Shown here: positions 17,738-25,936 of the stretch, in pieces
Position numbering within the stretch: position 1 is the stretch's first letter
Layout: each line of letters opens with the position of its first letter
Origin: Paracoccaceae bacterium
GTDB taxonomy: Bacteria; Pseudomonadota; Alphaproteobacteria; Rhodobacterales; Rhodobacteraceae
Direction: 5' to 3'
Length of the DNA stretch: 64,000 nucleotides
Assembly: GCA_021296235.1 (NCBI GenBank)
Contig: JAGWAS010000003.1
Span: 62,001 to 126,000, forward strand
Notes under the pieces: model-generated
What the model saw: the letters and a program-made list of their open reading frames with translations, nothing else
Databases searched by the model: none
Told to the model about the DNA's origin: nothing
Position numbers and translations under genes: made by a program

Positions 17738-18675
17738 GGCGTCGTGTTGTATCGCAGCCGGTAGCATTTTGAGAAATGTGAGGGCGAACCGAACCCGCAG
17801 GCCACTGCAATGTCAAGCAGCGTCATTTCCGTTTGAATCAACAAATTCCGGGCCCGGTGCAGCCGGATTTCCATGTAGAACCGCTTGGGTGAGGAGTTGA
17901 GGTGCCGGCGGAACAGCCGCTCAAGTTGCCGCAAGCTCATGCCTTGGCTGCGTGCAAGCACGAGTGCCGAAATCGGTTCCTCAATGTTCTCTTCCATCGT
18001 TCGTATCACCGAGGCAAGCTTCGGGTGACGCATTCCGTGCCGAATGCCCGCAATCTGCCTGCTCTCCGAAATTTCAGGACAAAGTGCATCGTGGCTCAGT
18101 TGCTCCGCAACCTGTCCTGCCAATGACTCGCCATGTTCCTCAGTGATGACATGCAAAATGAGTTCGATTGAGGCGGTGCCGCCAACCGAGGTCAGGCGCT
18201 TTCCATCAACGGTGAATGTTGACCTGCTGAGTTCGACATCCGGGAACTCCTCGGCGAAGCTGTCGCGATGTTCCCGGTGGATGGTCGCACGTCTGCCGTT
18301 GAGGAGGCCGGCCTTTGCCATTGCGTAGGCACCGGTGTGCAGGCCGGCGACCGTTGTCCCTTTCAATGATTCCCGACGCAGCCAGTTCAATACTCGCTTT
18401 GTTGATGTGCGCCGAATTCCGTTTCCACCGCAAATTATGATTATGTCCCGGTGCGACAGGGAGACAAGATCGTGGTCCACATTGAGTTCGTTCCTGCTGG
18501 AACAGGCGACCGGTTCGCCATCCTCCGAAACGATTGTCCATTCGTAGAGCACATCATTTGCAATTGAATTCGACAGCCGCAGGGGTTCGAGTGCGGACGC
18601 AAAGGAGATTAGGGAGAATTCCTCAAGAAGGAGGAAAACAAATCTGCGTTTGTCGGGATTGCTGAATTCGTTCAT
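17683..18675 (-). CDS. GlxA-family AraC-type transcriptional regulator
   Basis: About 330 residues. An N-terminal DJ-1/PfpI-like domain (FVFLLLEEFSLISFASALEPLRLSN; IIICGGNGIRR) is followed by a C-terminal AraC helix-turn-helix pair (MSLRQLERLFRRHLNSSPKRFY; MTLLDIAVACGFGSPSHFSKCY). The usual nucleophile-elbow cysteine is replaced: the sequence reads AGLHTGAYAMA, so it is a sensor rather than an enzyme. GlxA-type regulators such as GbdR and CdhR control betaine, dimethylglycine and carnitine catabolism, which fits the nearby dimethylglycine-dehydrogenase-like gene, although that link is inferred. The ATG at 18675 gives the normal family N-terminus. Confidence 0.87.
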   Translation of the reverse strand: MNEFSNPDKRRFVFLLLEEFSLISFASALEPLRLSNSIANDVLYEWTIVSEDGEPVACSSRNELNVDHDLVSLSHRDIIIICGGNGIRRTSTKRVLNWLRRESLKGTTVAGLHTGAYAMAKAGLLNGRRATIHREHRDSFAEEFPDVELSRSTFTVDGKRLTSVGGTASIELILHVITEEHGESLAGQVAEQLSHDALCPEISESRQIAGIRHGMRHPKLASVIRTMEENIEEPISALVLARSQGMSLRQLERLFRRHLNSSPKRFYMEIRLHRARNLLIQTEMTLLDIAVACGFGSPSHFSKCYRLRYNTTPYRDRGLHSGSNPVGEMR

Positions 18676-19179
18676 TGGCCAAGCCCATGCCGGATTTGCG
18701 CTCCGGGTCAAGCGCACCGCCCGTAAATCAAAGATAATAAATGGATGCGCCGCCGCGAACAATCGGAAGGCGTCGTCTGTTCTGCCTGCAACTCTGCACC
18801 CGCAGAATTACGGGATGCAGGCACAGCGGAATTGGCCGGCGGGCGATTCACGAACGAAAACGGAACCTTCCGAATCATGCCATTCCGGGCAAGTTTCTCC
18901 AGCAGCACTCGGTTTTTGCACGTCAGGGATAAGTTGTTCAAAATGCGCAGATCGATTTGTGGTCCAATTCGGCAAATGATGTCGTCCGACCGTAGAATCA
19001 TCCAACTTGGCGCGAATGGCTGGAAACGGGCGGGGCAAGCGCAGCGCTGGTTCCGACGACTGCTGCGGCCGGTGTCCCGATCGCGCCACACAATTAATCC
19101 GAATGCCAAATTCAGATGGATATTGTTCAAGAATCCACTAAAGAACGGAGTTTCCCGAATGAGAAGGAGTTTGACTCAA
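18676..19179. other. Upstream region of the DAHP synthase gene
   Basis: 504 bp between divergent genes. The DAHP synthase frame remains open back to 18745 and an opposite frame is open at 18708-19130, but neither shows family similarity, and the first 145 codons of the long frame do not belong to class II DAHP synthase. The region should carry the promoters of both flanking genes; none stands out. Confidence 0.4.
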
Positions 19180-20577
19180 ATGCCGAAGGGTTGGCACGCT
19201 TCAGGATGGCGCAAGATGCCGCGTATCCAGATGCCTGAGTATCCGGATGCCGGAAGTTTGGAGGTCGTGGAAGGCAAGCTTGGCGGATATCCACCCTTGG
19301 TTTTCGCCGGTGAGTTGCGCAGGCTGCAGCAACAGCTTGCCGACGCGTGCGAGGGCAGGGCATTTCTGTTGCAGGGCGGTGATTGTGCAGAGAGCTTCGG
19401 CGAATTCGGCCCGGACAACATTAGGGATACATTCCGGGTGCTGCTGCAGATGGCGGTTGTGCTGACGTTCGCCGCAAAGCAACCGGTCATAAAGGTTGGC
19501 AGAATTGCCGGACAATTTGCGAAGCCCAGATCAGCTCCCACCGAATCCAGGGACGGGATCCAGTTGCCGATCTATCGCGGCGATATCATAAACGACAATT
19601 CCTTCACGCCGGAGGCAAGGTGCCCGAATCCCGAAAGGATGCTGCAGGCATATTCGCAGTCGGCAGCCACCCTGAACTTGCTGAGGGCATTCAGCAAGGG
19701 AGGTTATGCGGACATCCACAGGGTTCATTCATGGACGCTTGGTTTCACGGACAAAAGTGAGGCCGGCAAGTACAGGCATCTTGCCGAGAGAATCACTGAT
19801 GCCCTTGATTTCATGGCCGCAGCCAGAATGCATGGTGATCAGTTCGAATCCTTGAAGACGGTAGATTTCTACACGAGCCACGAGTGTCTGCTGCTCGAAT
19901 ACGAGGAGGCTCTCTGCCGGATCGACTCGACTTCCGGACTGCCCGTCGCCGGTTCCGGTCATCTTCTTTGGATCGGCGACAGAACCAGGCAGCCCGACGG
20001 TGCCCATGTTGAGTTTTTGCGCGGCGTTCAAAATCCCTTGGGGATAAAGTGCGGACCTTCACTGGAGGTTTCCGACCTGCTGCGTCTTCTGGATGTGCTC
20101 AATCCCGGTAACGAGCCGGGACGCATAACACTTATCACCCGATTCGGCGCCGGAAAGACCAAGAGCGGGCTGCTGCCCCTGATTCGTGCGGTCAAGGGAG
20201 ACGGGCGCAAGGTGGTTTGGTGCTGCGATCCAATGCACGGCAACACCGTCAAATCGGCAAACGGATACAAGACCCGGCGGTTTGAAAGTGTGTTGGCGGA
20301 GGTGCGAGAATTCTTCGAAGTTCATGCAGCCGAGGGAACCCATCCCGGCGGCGTTCACTTTGAAATGACCGGTGCCGATGTTACCGAATGCACGGGAGGC
20401 GTGAGTGCAGTGTCGGACGAGAGTCTGAGCGACAGGTACCATACAGTGTGCGATCCCAGGCTGAACTCCTCCCAAGCGCTTGAATTGGCGTTTCTGGTCG
20501 CTGAGGAGTTGTCCAAGTCACGGGTTCCGACGGAGTCGGGATTGCATGGATCGGGGGAATTGGCGGCGCAGTTTTAA
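19180..20577 (+). CDS. Class II (plant-type) DAHP synthase
   Basis: 465 residues. It condenses phosphoenolpyruvate and erythrose-4-phosphate in the first step of the shikimate pathway. Class II marks are WRKMPRIQMPEYPD at the N-terminus, LLQGGDCAESF, KVGRIAGQFAKPRS, YTSHECLLLEYEEAL, IGDRTRQ, and HFEMTGADVTECTGG. The C-terminal motif ending in the ECTGG segment binds metal in this family. The ATG at 19180 lies 10 nt after AAGGAG and gives the usual family length; the open frame begins far upstream and is not all coding. It is convergent with olsA, with 3 bp between the stops. Confidence 0.92.
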   Translation: MPKGWHASGWRKMPRIQMPEYPDAGSLEVVEGKLGGYPPLVFAGELRRLQQQLADACEGRAFLLQGGDCAESFGEFGPDNIRDTFRVLLQMAVVLTFAAKQPVIKVGRIAGQFAKPRSAPTESRDGIQLPIYRGDIINDNSFTPEARCPNPERMLQAYSQSAATLNLLRAFSKGGYADIHRVHSWTLGFTDKSEAGKYRHLAERITDALDFMAAARMHGDQFESLKTVDFYTSHECLLLEYEEALCRIDSTSGLPVAGSGHLLWIGDRTRQPDGAHVEFLRGVQNPLGIKCGPSLEVSDLLRLLDVLNPGNEPGRITLITRFGAGKTKSGLLPLIRAVKGDGRKVVWCCDPMHGNTVKSANGYKTRRFESVLAEVREFFEVHAAEGTHPGGVHFEMTGADVTECTGGVSAVSDESLSDRYHTVCDPRLNSSQALELAFLVAEELSKSRVPTESGLHGSGELAAQF

Positions 20578-20580
20578 GGG

Positions 20581-21387
20581 TCAATTGACATGGGCGGCGC
20601 GCACGGTCTCCTCGCAGTAACGAGCCAACTCCTTGCGGTTACTGAATTGCGCAACCTGAACAGGGCGGTGATAGATTAGTTCGACCGAACCGCCTTCAGG
20701 GATTGATATGACCTTGAAGATGTGATCCCGGAAACTCATGCGTCCCCAAAAGCCATAAAATCTTGCATCCTCACCTGGTGGAGCTTCGTAGTTCACGGTT
20801 ACAGGCTGAACCATAAGGCCGTTCGTTTGGTCACCTTGAAACAGCGATGCAAAGAGCGTGGATTTGAACGGCAGGACCTGCATGCCATCCGTGCTTGTGC
20901 CCTCGGGGAAAAACAACAATGTGTCACCCCTTTGGAACCGCGAGGCGAACAATTCCTGCTGTGCCCGAGCCAGCCGCGGGTCGCGTTTGATGAAGACCGC
21001 ATTCGTGGTCTTGGCCAAAATTCCAACGCCGAACCACTTTTTGACTTCGAACTTTGCCACAAAAAAGATTCTTTGCTGCGCGTTCATTGCAAATATGTCG
21101 AGCCAGGACACATGGTTTGCCACAACCGCTCCGGCAGTCTGCATTGGGGTTCCGCTCACTCGAAGCTGAATGCCCATTAAACGCAAGCTGAGCCTGCACG
21201 CTAACTTGGTGATCTCGGGCGTAACTTGTCGCCCAAAGGGCCATTCAAAAAACCGAACCAACCAGAACAGCACCAAAAAGCCGTAAATCACTGTGACAGT
21301 CTGCAACCAAACCACGGCGATTCTAAGCCATGCAACTTTATCGAAACTCCTTGGTCCGGGGTCGTGATCGGGATCCCAGGTGCTCAC
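20581..21387 (-). CDS. olsA: OlsA-like lysophospholipid/lyso-ornithine lipid acyltransferase (PlsC family)
   Basis: 268 residues. The PlsC motifs are NHVSWLD (HX4D catalytic pair) and LLFFPEGTSTDG, with a hydrophobic N-terminal anchor around VWLQTVTVIYGFLVLFWLVRF. It is coupled to olsB, so the expected reaction is O-acylation of lyso-ornithine lipid, the second step of ornithine lipid synthesis. The GTG at 21387 is preferred: it lies 5 nt after GGAG and overlaps the olsB stop in GTGA. A TTG 12 nt upstream is also open. Confidence 0.85.
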   Translation of the reverse strand: MSTWDPDHDPGPRSFDKVAWLRIAVVWLQTVTVIYGFLVLFWLVRFFEWPFGRQVTPEITKLACRLSLRLMGIQLRVSGTPMQTAGAVVANHVSWLDIFAMNAQQRIFFVAKFEVKKWFGVGILAKTTNAVFIKRDPRLARAQQELFASRFQRGDTLLFFPEGTSTDGMQVLPFKSTLFASLFQGDQTNGLMVQPVTVNYEAPPGEDARFYGFWGRMSFRDHIFKVISIPEGGSVELIYHRPVQVAQFSNRKELARYCEETVRAAHVN

Positions 21388-22163
21388 CGTTTCTCCCAAA
21401 ACTGAATGTAGTGATCCTTGTGACGCTCTGACATTCTTGCTGTGTCCATGACGAGGCAGACATCGACGGTATTGAATTGATGGTCGACATATGCGCCGTC
21501 TCCGACGAATCCACCGAGACGCAGATAGGCCCTTATGAGGGGGGGTACCGAAGCGATTGCCTCGGATCGGTTGAGTTGTTCGGCTTCGACACGGTCCATG
21601 GATACGTAGTGCTCAGGCCAAGATTTGACGCGCATGTCCGGGGGAGCCAAATGGTGTCTATGCAGCAGGGTAAGTGCTTGGCTGAGCTCATTGATGTTGG
21701 TCCCGTGAAAGCTGGCCGACCCAAACATGATCTCAATCTTGTTGTCGAGGATGTAGCAGGCAAGACCGCGCCACAGGTGGTAAATGCCGGTTCCGCCCCG
21801 AAAGTCACTGTGAATGCAGGATCTCCCGAGTTCGACCAGTGATCGACCGGAATCGATGAGTGTGGACAGATCAAACTCGCCGCTGGAATAGTAGCCGCAT
21901 TGACGCTTTGCGACCTCGCTGCGCAGCAATCGATATGCACCGACGACATGGTTGTGATCCGATGCCTCTCTTCTCCGATCGACAAGGATCAGATGGTCGA
22001 CCCATGCATCGAATTGATCAGATTCAAGTCTTCTCTCATGATCAACCCCGTCACTGTTGGCGCCGAATTCCTCAACAAACACATCGTAACGAAGTCGTTT
22101 GGCACCCATGAGATCGTTTTCGTCCCTGGCAAGCCGCAGGGTCAAGTGCGAGTCACCGCTCAT
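21384..22163 (-). CDS. olsB: OlsB, L-ornithine N(alpha)-acyltransferase
   Basis: 259 residues of the GNAT-like hemolysin/OlsB family. MGAKRLRYDVFVEEFGAN, VGAYRLLR, LVELGRSCIHSDFRGG and the C-terminal VPPLIRAYLRLGGFVGDGAYVD are family blocks. It transfers a 3-hydroxyacyl group from ACP to ornithine, giving lyso-ornithine lipid. It is upstream of and overlaps olsA. Ornithine lipids are phosphorus-free membrane lipids often made under phosphate limitation. No Pho box was identified in the 117 bp upstream. Confidence 0.88.
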   Translation of the reverse strand: MSGDSHLTLRLARDENDLMGAKRLRYDVFVEEFGANSDGVDHERRLESDQFDAWVDHLILVDRRREASDHNHVVGAYRLLRSEVAKRQCGYYSSGEFDLSTLIDSGRSLVELGRSCIHSDFRGGTGIYHLWRGLACYILDNKIEIMFGSASFHGTNINELSQALTLLHRHHLAPPDMRVKSWPEHYVSMDRVEAEQLNRSEAIASVPPLIRAYLRLGGFVGDGAYVDHQFNTVDVCLVMDTARMSERHKDHYIQFWEKR

Positions 22164-22280
22164 CCGGCATTCCTCTTTGGAGACGCATATCCTGCTGCCA
22201 GGTCCAATGTCTCAGAGATTTACATGTTTGCATTAAGAAAGGCAGAGAAATCATTGTTTATAAGATCGAATGTGAGTATT

Positions 22281-22496
22281 CTATTGCTGCTGCGACAGCA
22301 GTTCAAGCGCAACGACCGAACCGTCAACGACAAGTTTTCCGGTGTTTTCAAAATTGACTGTGATCCTCGTTCCGATGATCGATTGAACCTGCCCGACACC
22401 CCAATCACTGCATTGGGGATTGCGAACCAGCAGCCCGGGTTCAAGCAGAAAGTTCTCCTCAAGGAGTTCAACTTCGTTGTGAACACCGCCGGTCAT
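22281..22496 (-). CDS. DUF3553 family small protein
   Basis: 71 residues. LLEPGLLVRNPQCSDWGVGQVQSIIG followed by RITVNFENTGKLVVDG is the conserved DUF3553 core, a small beta-rich domain resembling the CarD/UvrD-type tudor fold. Function is unknown. The ATG overlaps the stop of the carbonic anhydrase gene by 4 bp, so it is the last gene of the gmk operon. Only the N-terminal dozen residues are outside the family core. Confidence 0.8.
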   Translation of the reverse strand: MTGGVHNEVELLEENFLLEPGLLVRNPQCSDWGVGQVQSIIGTRITVNFENTGKLVVDGSVVALELLSQQQ

Positions 22497-23062
22497 TCGG
22501 CTCCGCCGGACGGAGAAGCCGTGCGATTGCCGGGCTCAATTCTTGCCAGATGTGTCCGATAGCGCACAATATTCCGGCGATAGTGTTCCGCTGCCTGTCC
22601 GAATTTCACGACCTCCGCCTCGGTTAGGGTTCGCACAAACTTTGCCGGAGATCCCATGAGCAATGAGAACTCCGGGAACACCTTGTTTTCCGTAACCAGG
22701 GAGCACGCCCCCACCACGGAATTGGCGCCGATCCTTGCTCCGTTGAGGATTGTGGCTGCCATGCCAATCAGGCTGTTGTCGCCGATGCTGCAGCCGTGAA
22801 GCATGGACCTATGGCCAATTGTGCAGTTGCGGCCAAGATCGAACGGAAAGCCCGGATCGGTGTGGATAACACAGTTCTCCTGAATGTTGCAGCCGTCGCC
22901 GACCGTGATTGGCTCATTGTCCCCGCGCAGTGTTGATCCGAACCAAATCGAAACGAATCTTCCGATCAGGACGTTGCCAATGACATTCGCATCATGCGCA
23001 ATCCAGCATGTTTCCGGCGCGGAAATTGACGGTCCAATCCCTTCAAGCGAGAAGATTGTCAT
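22493..23062 (-). CDS. Gamma-class carbonic anhydrase-like hexapeptide-repeat protein
   Basis: 189 residues forming a left-handed beta-helix: repeated hexapeptides such as VIGNVL, ITVGDG, CTIGHR, CSIGDN and ARIGAN. CVIHTDPG, IGHRSMLHG supply the three histidines that hold zinc or iron in gamma carbonic anhydrases and YrdA/PaaY proteins. Activity as carbonic anhydrase cannot be assumed for this branch. It overlaps gmk by 4 bp upstream and DUF3553 by 4 bp downstream. Confidence 0.87.
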   Translation of the reverse strand: MTIFSLEGIGPSISAPETCWIAHDANVIGNVLIGRFVSIWFGSTLRGDNEPITVGDGCNIQENCVIHTDPGFPFDLGRNCTIGHRSMLHGCSIGDNSLIGMAATILNGARIGANSVVGACSLVTENKVFPEFSLLMGSPAKFVRTLTEAEVVKFGQAAEHYRRNIVRYRTHLARIEPGNRTASPSGGAE

Positions 23063-23709
23063 TGAGTTGCTCCATCGAATTCACGGTTCAATCCCTCCAC
23101 AAAATCGAATAGCCCCAACTGCCGACTCCTGCGGAGCCTTTCGGCTCTAACGATGAACTTAATTTTTTCAAGCACCTGGTCAACGTCGCTGTTGATTAGA
23201 ACGTAGTCGTACTCAGGCCAGTGAACGATTTCGCCCTTTGATTTCTGCATGCGTCCTTCAACAGTGTTCTGACAATCAAGCCCCCGCGCCAGAAGTCGCC
23301 GCCTAAGTTCGGCGATTGAAGGAGGAAGCACGAATATTGACACAGTATCGGCCGAATAAACTGAATTCCGAATCTGCTGGCCACCCTGCCAGTCAATGTC
23401 GAATACGATGTCGCGTGAGTTTCGGATTGCCGTTTCAACAGGATTTTTGGGCGAGCCGTACAGGTTGCCGAACACCTTCGCATGCTCAAGAAACAGGCCG
23501 GCCTTGACCATATCGTTGAATTCGCTTGCGGATTTGAAGTAGTACTCCCGACCGTCTTTTTCGCCATTGCGGGGCTTGCGGGTAGTGGCTGAGATCGAAA
23601 ATGAAATGCTCGAATCCCATTCTATTAGCCGTCGTGCAAGAGTTGTCTTGCCAACCCCGGACGGTGAGGAAAGAATGATTAACAAGCCCCTTCGGCCGCC
23701 CTTAAGCAT
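23059..23709 (-). CDS. gmk: Guanylate kinase
   Basis: 216 residues. P-loop SSPSGVGKTTLARRL, the GMP-binding block SISATTRKPRNGEKDGREYYF, FLEHAKVFGNLYG, and DIDWQGGQQI. It phosphorylates GMP to GDP in the cytoplasm. Length is typical. It is the first gene of a three-gene run joined by two ATGA overlaps. Confidence 0.95.
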   Translation of the reverse strand: MLKGGRRGLLIILSSPSGVGKTTLARRLIEWDSSISFSISATTRKPRNGEKDGREYYFKSASEFNDMVKAGLFLEHAKVFGNLYGSPKNPVETAIRNSRDIVFDIDWQGGQQIRNSVYSADTVSIFVLPPSIAELRRRLLARGLDCQNTVEGRMQKSKGEIVHWPEYDYVLINSDVDQVLEKIKFIVRAERLRRSRQLGLFDFVEGLNREFDGATQ

Positions 23710-23996
23710 CCGTACCCTTTCGGTTCGCTTCTAAAGCACTGGTCCCTATACCCAATGGTTCGTTTCTTAAAGACCGGATTGCGCGTCAACCGTTACACGT
23801 TCGCTCAAGCCGGCAACATGCTGGGATCAGGTTTGGAAAGTTGCAGCCGCTTTGGCAAATCCCGTCGAAATTCCGGTTGCTGACAAATTTCTGATCTTGG
23901 ACGGGAAGGCGGTACTCAAGCAAACCACCAGTTGCCTCAGCACAAGGCAATTGTCCTGGCGGCGGCCTCGCACTATTTGACCTTTACGCAGTGGGT

Positions 23997-24797
23997 ATGA
24001 ACTCAATGATCGACATGACCGCGACAGCACCATCACCGGCATTCGTGTTGGTTGAGCCTCAACTTGGGGAAAACATTGGTGCTGCCGCGCGGGCAATGCT
24101 GAACTTTGGTTTGACCAGGTTGATATTGGTAAATCCACGAGACGGTTGGCCGAACCCTGCCGCAACGGCAACGGCAAGTGGCGCCGGAAGGATCTTGGAG
24201 GATGCAACCGTTTGCACAGATGTCGAATCGGCGCTTGCAGAGTTTCACCATGTTCTTGCAACCACAGCCAGGCGGCGGGAGTTGAGCAAACCGGTGCTGT
24301 CTCCCGAAATTGCAATGCGTGATGCAAGGAAGCTGGTTGGCGGGAAGCAGCGTGTCGCAGTCATGTTTGGCCCAGAGAGATCGGGTTTGGACAATTTCGA
24401 CTTGACTGTTGCCAACGCCATCATTGAGGTGCCGACGGTTCCCGGTTTCAGATCCCTAAACGTCGCGCAGTGTGCACTTTTGATCGCATATGAATGGATT
24501 CGGTCGGGAGAGAATGCCACCAACGAACCGATCACTCTGGAGCGGGCAGGCGCAGGGCCGGCTGATCTTCATGAGAAGTCGGTGCTCTACGATCTTTATG
24601 AAAGGGATCTTGCATCGAACGGATATTTCTGGCCGGTCAACAAGGCAGCGTCCATGAGAATGAGTTTGAAAAACCTGTTCCTGAGGCAGAATTTCACCAA
24701 GGCGGAGGTCAAGACGCTTCACGGCGTCAGAAAGGCGCTTCGACGGTTTCGTAGCGGTGGGGATGAGGCCGGGTCAGAAAACATGGAGCAACAATGA
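23997..24797 (+). CDS. trmJ: TrmJ, tRNA (cytidine/uridine-2'-O-)-methyltransferase
   Basis: 266 residues of the SPOUT (trefoil-knot) methyltransferase superfamily. FVLVEPQLGENIGAAARAMLNFGL is motif 1, VMFGPERSGLDN motif 2 and VPGFRSLNVAQCALLIAYEW motif 3. TrmJ methylates the ribose of nucleotide 32 in several tRNAs. A C-terminal helical extension follows. GTG at 23991 and ATG at 24006 are also possible starts; none has a strong Shine-Dalgarno sequence. It overlaps ctaA by 4 bp. Confidence 0.9.
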   Translation: MNSMIDMTATAPSPAFVLVEPQLGENIGAAARAMLNFGLTRLILVNPRDGWPNPAATATASGAGRILEDATVCTDVESALAEFHHVLATTARRRELSKPVLSPEIAMRDARKLVGGKQRVAVMFGPERSGLDNFDLTVANAIIEVPTVPGFRSLNVAQCALLIAYEWIRSGENATNEPITLERAGAGPADLHEKSVLYDLYERDLASNGYFWPVNKAASMRMSLKNLFLRQNFTKAEVKTLHGVRKALRRFRSGGDEAGSENMEQQ

Positions 24798-25936
24798 AGG
24801 AACGAAACATTTTCGTTGAAGTCGAAAGCCGGAACGAGGTGCCGAAGGCGGAACTGGCCGACGCTGTTGACGGAACATCGTGGAAAAACAGGATTGCGAT
24901 CCGGCGTTGGCTGGCAACGCTCATTGCTGGTGTTGTTCTTACAATTTTGGTGGGTGGAGCAACCCGATTGTTTGATGCCGGGCTTGCGATCACCGAATGG
25001 AAACCAATTTCCGGTGCCCTGCCACCGCTGAGTGCCGCCGACTGGAATTCCGAATTCGAAAAATACAAGCAGATCCCTGAGTTCATGCTTCAGAACTCAC
25101 AAATGACCTTGGCGGAATTCAAGGGAATTTACTGGTTGGAGTGGGTGCATCGTCAGCTTGGTAGAGTACTCGGCGTAATTTGGCTGACCGGATTTCTGTG
25201 GTTTGCAGTCGGTCGAAAGCTGCGGCCAGGATGGACATCAAGGCTGCTGGTGCTTGGAGTTCTGGGTGGCACGCAGGCATTGCTCGGATGGTGGATGGTC
25301 CAGAGCGGGCTTATCGGCACTGCGGTTGATGTGGCTTCCTACAAACTTGCGGTTCACCTTCTGATGGCGTTCTTCATCTCCGGATTGATTCTCTGGTACA
25401 TTCTGCTGCTGGGGCACGAGCCGCGGGATCTCTTTCAGGCGCGCCGGAATCGCGAGCCCAAACTTGGGCTTCTGTCCTGGATACTCCTTTCAGCCCTTAC
25501 GGTGCAGATTGCCCTTGGCGCGCTGGTCTCAGGAATTGATGCCGGTGCTGCCTTTCCCACCTGGCCGCTGATGAACGGCCAGCTTGTTCCCAGTGATGCC
25601 TTCGCGTTGACACCACTGGCTGTGAACTTTCTGGAAAATCCAAGCCTTGTTCAGTTTAATCACCGAATTGCTGCCTACCTGATCCTGGCCGGTGTGGCAG
25701 TTCTATGGTGGAAAGGTCGGCAGAGCCCATACCAAACGACACGGAAAGCCTCCAACTTACTGGCAGTGGCAACCGTGGCTCAGGCAGTGCTTGGCGTCGT
25801 AACAGCGGTTCATGGAGCAAACCCGCCAACCGCCATCCTGCATCAGTTGGGGTCGATTATTCTCTTCCTGCTCGCGGTATGGTTTATGTTCGCCGGCCGC
25901 TATCCTGTTGGGAGATCTGTGAGATCAGCAAGATGA
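24794..25936 (+). CDS. ctaA: CtaA/COX15, heme A synthase
   Basis: 380 residues with about eight TM helices. RRWLATLIAGVVLTILVGGATRLFDAGLAITEWKPISGALPP is the signature N-terminus of the alphaproteobacterial and mitochondrial Cox15 type. Conserved histidines occur in LEWVHRQLGR, KLAVHLLMAF, VQFNHRIAAY and AILHQLGSI. It oxidises the C8 methyl of heme O to make heme A for aa3-type cytochrome oxidase, so this organism should have such an oxidase elsewhere. It is translationally coupled to trmJ upstream and to the carboxypeptidase downstream (4-bp overlaps). Confidence 0.93.
   Translation: MKERNIFVEVESRNEVPKAELADAVDGTSWKNRIAIRRWLATLIAGVVLTILVGGATRLFDAGLAITEWKPISGALPPLSAADWNSEFEKYKQIPEFMLQNSQMTLAEFKGIYWLEWVHRQLGRVLGVIWLTGFLWFAVGRKLRPGWTSRLLVLGVLGGTQALLGWWMVQSGLIGTAVDVASYKLAVHLLMAFFISGLILWYILLLGHEPRDLFQARRNREPKLGLLSWILLSALTVQIALGALVSGIDAGAAFPTWPLMNGQLVPSDAFALTPLAVNFLENPSLVQFNHRIAAYLILAGVAVLWWKGRQSPYQTTRKASNLLAVATVAQAVLGVVTAVHGANPPTAILHQLGSIILFLLAVWFMFAGRYPVGRSVRSAR

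Noticed and set aside
18745..19179. Upstream extension of the DAHP synthase frame
   Set aside because: The 145 added residues do not resemble class II DAHP synthase; the ATG at 19180 gives the expected N-terminus and has AAGGAG upstream.
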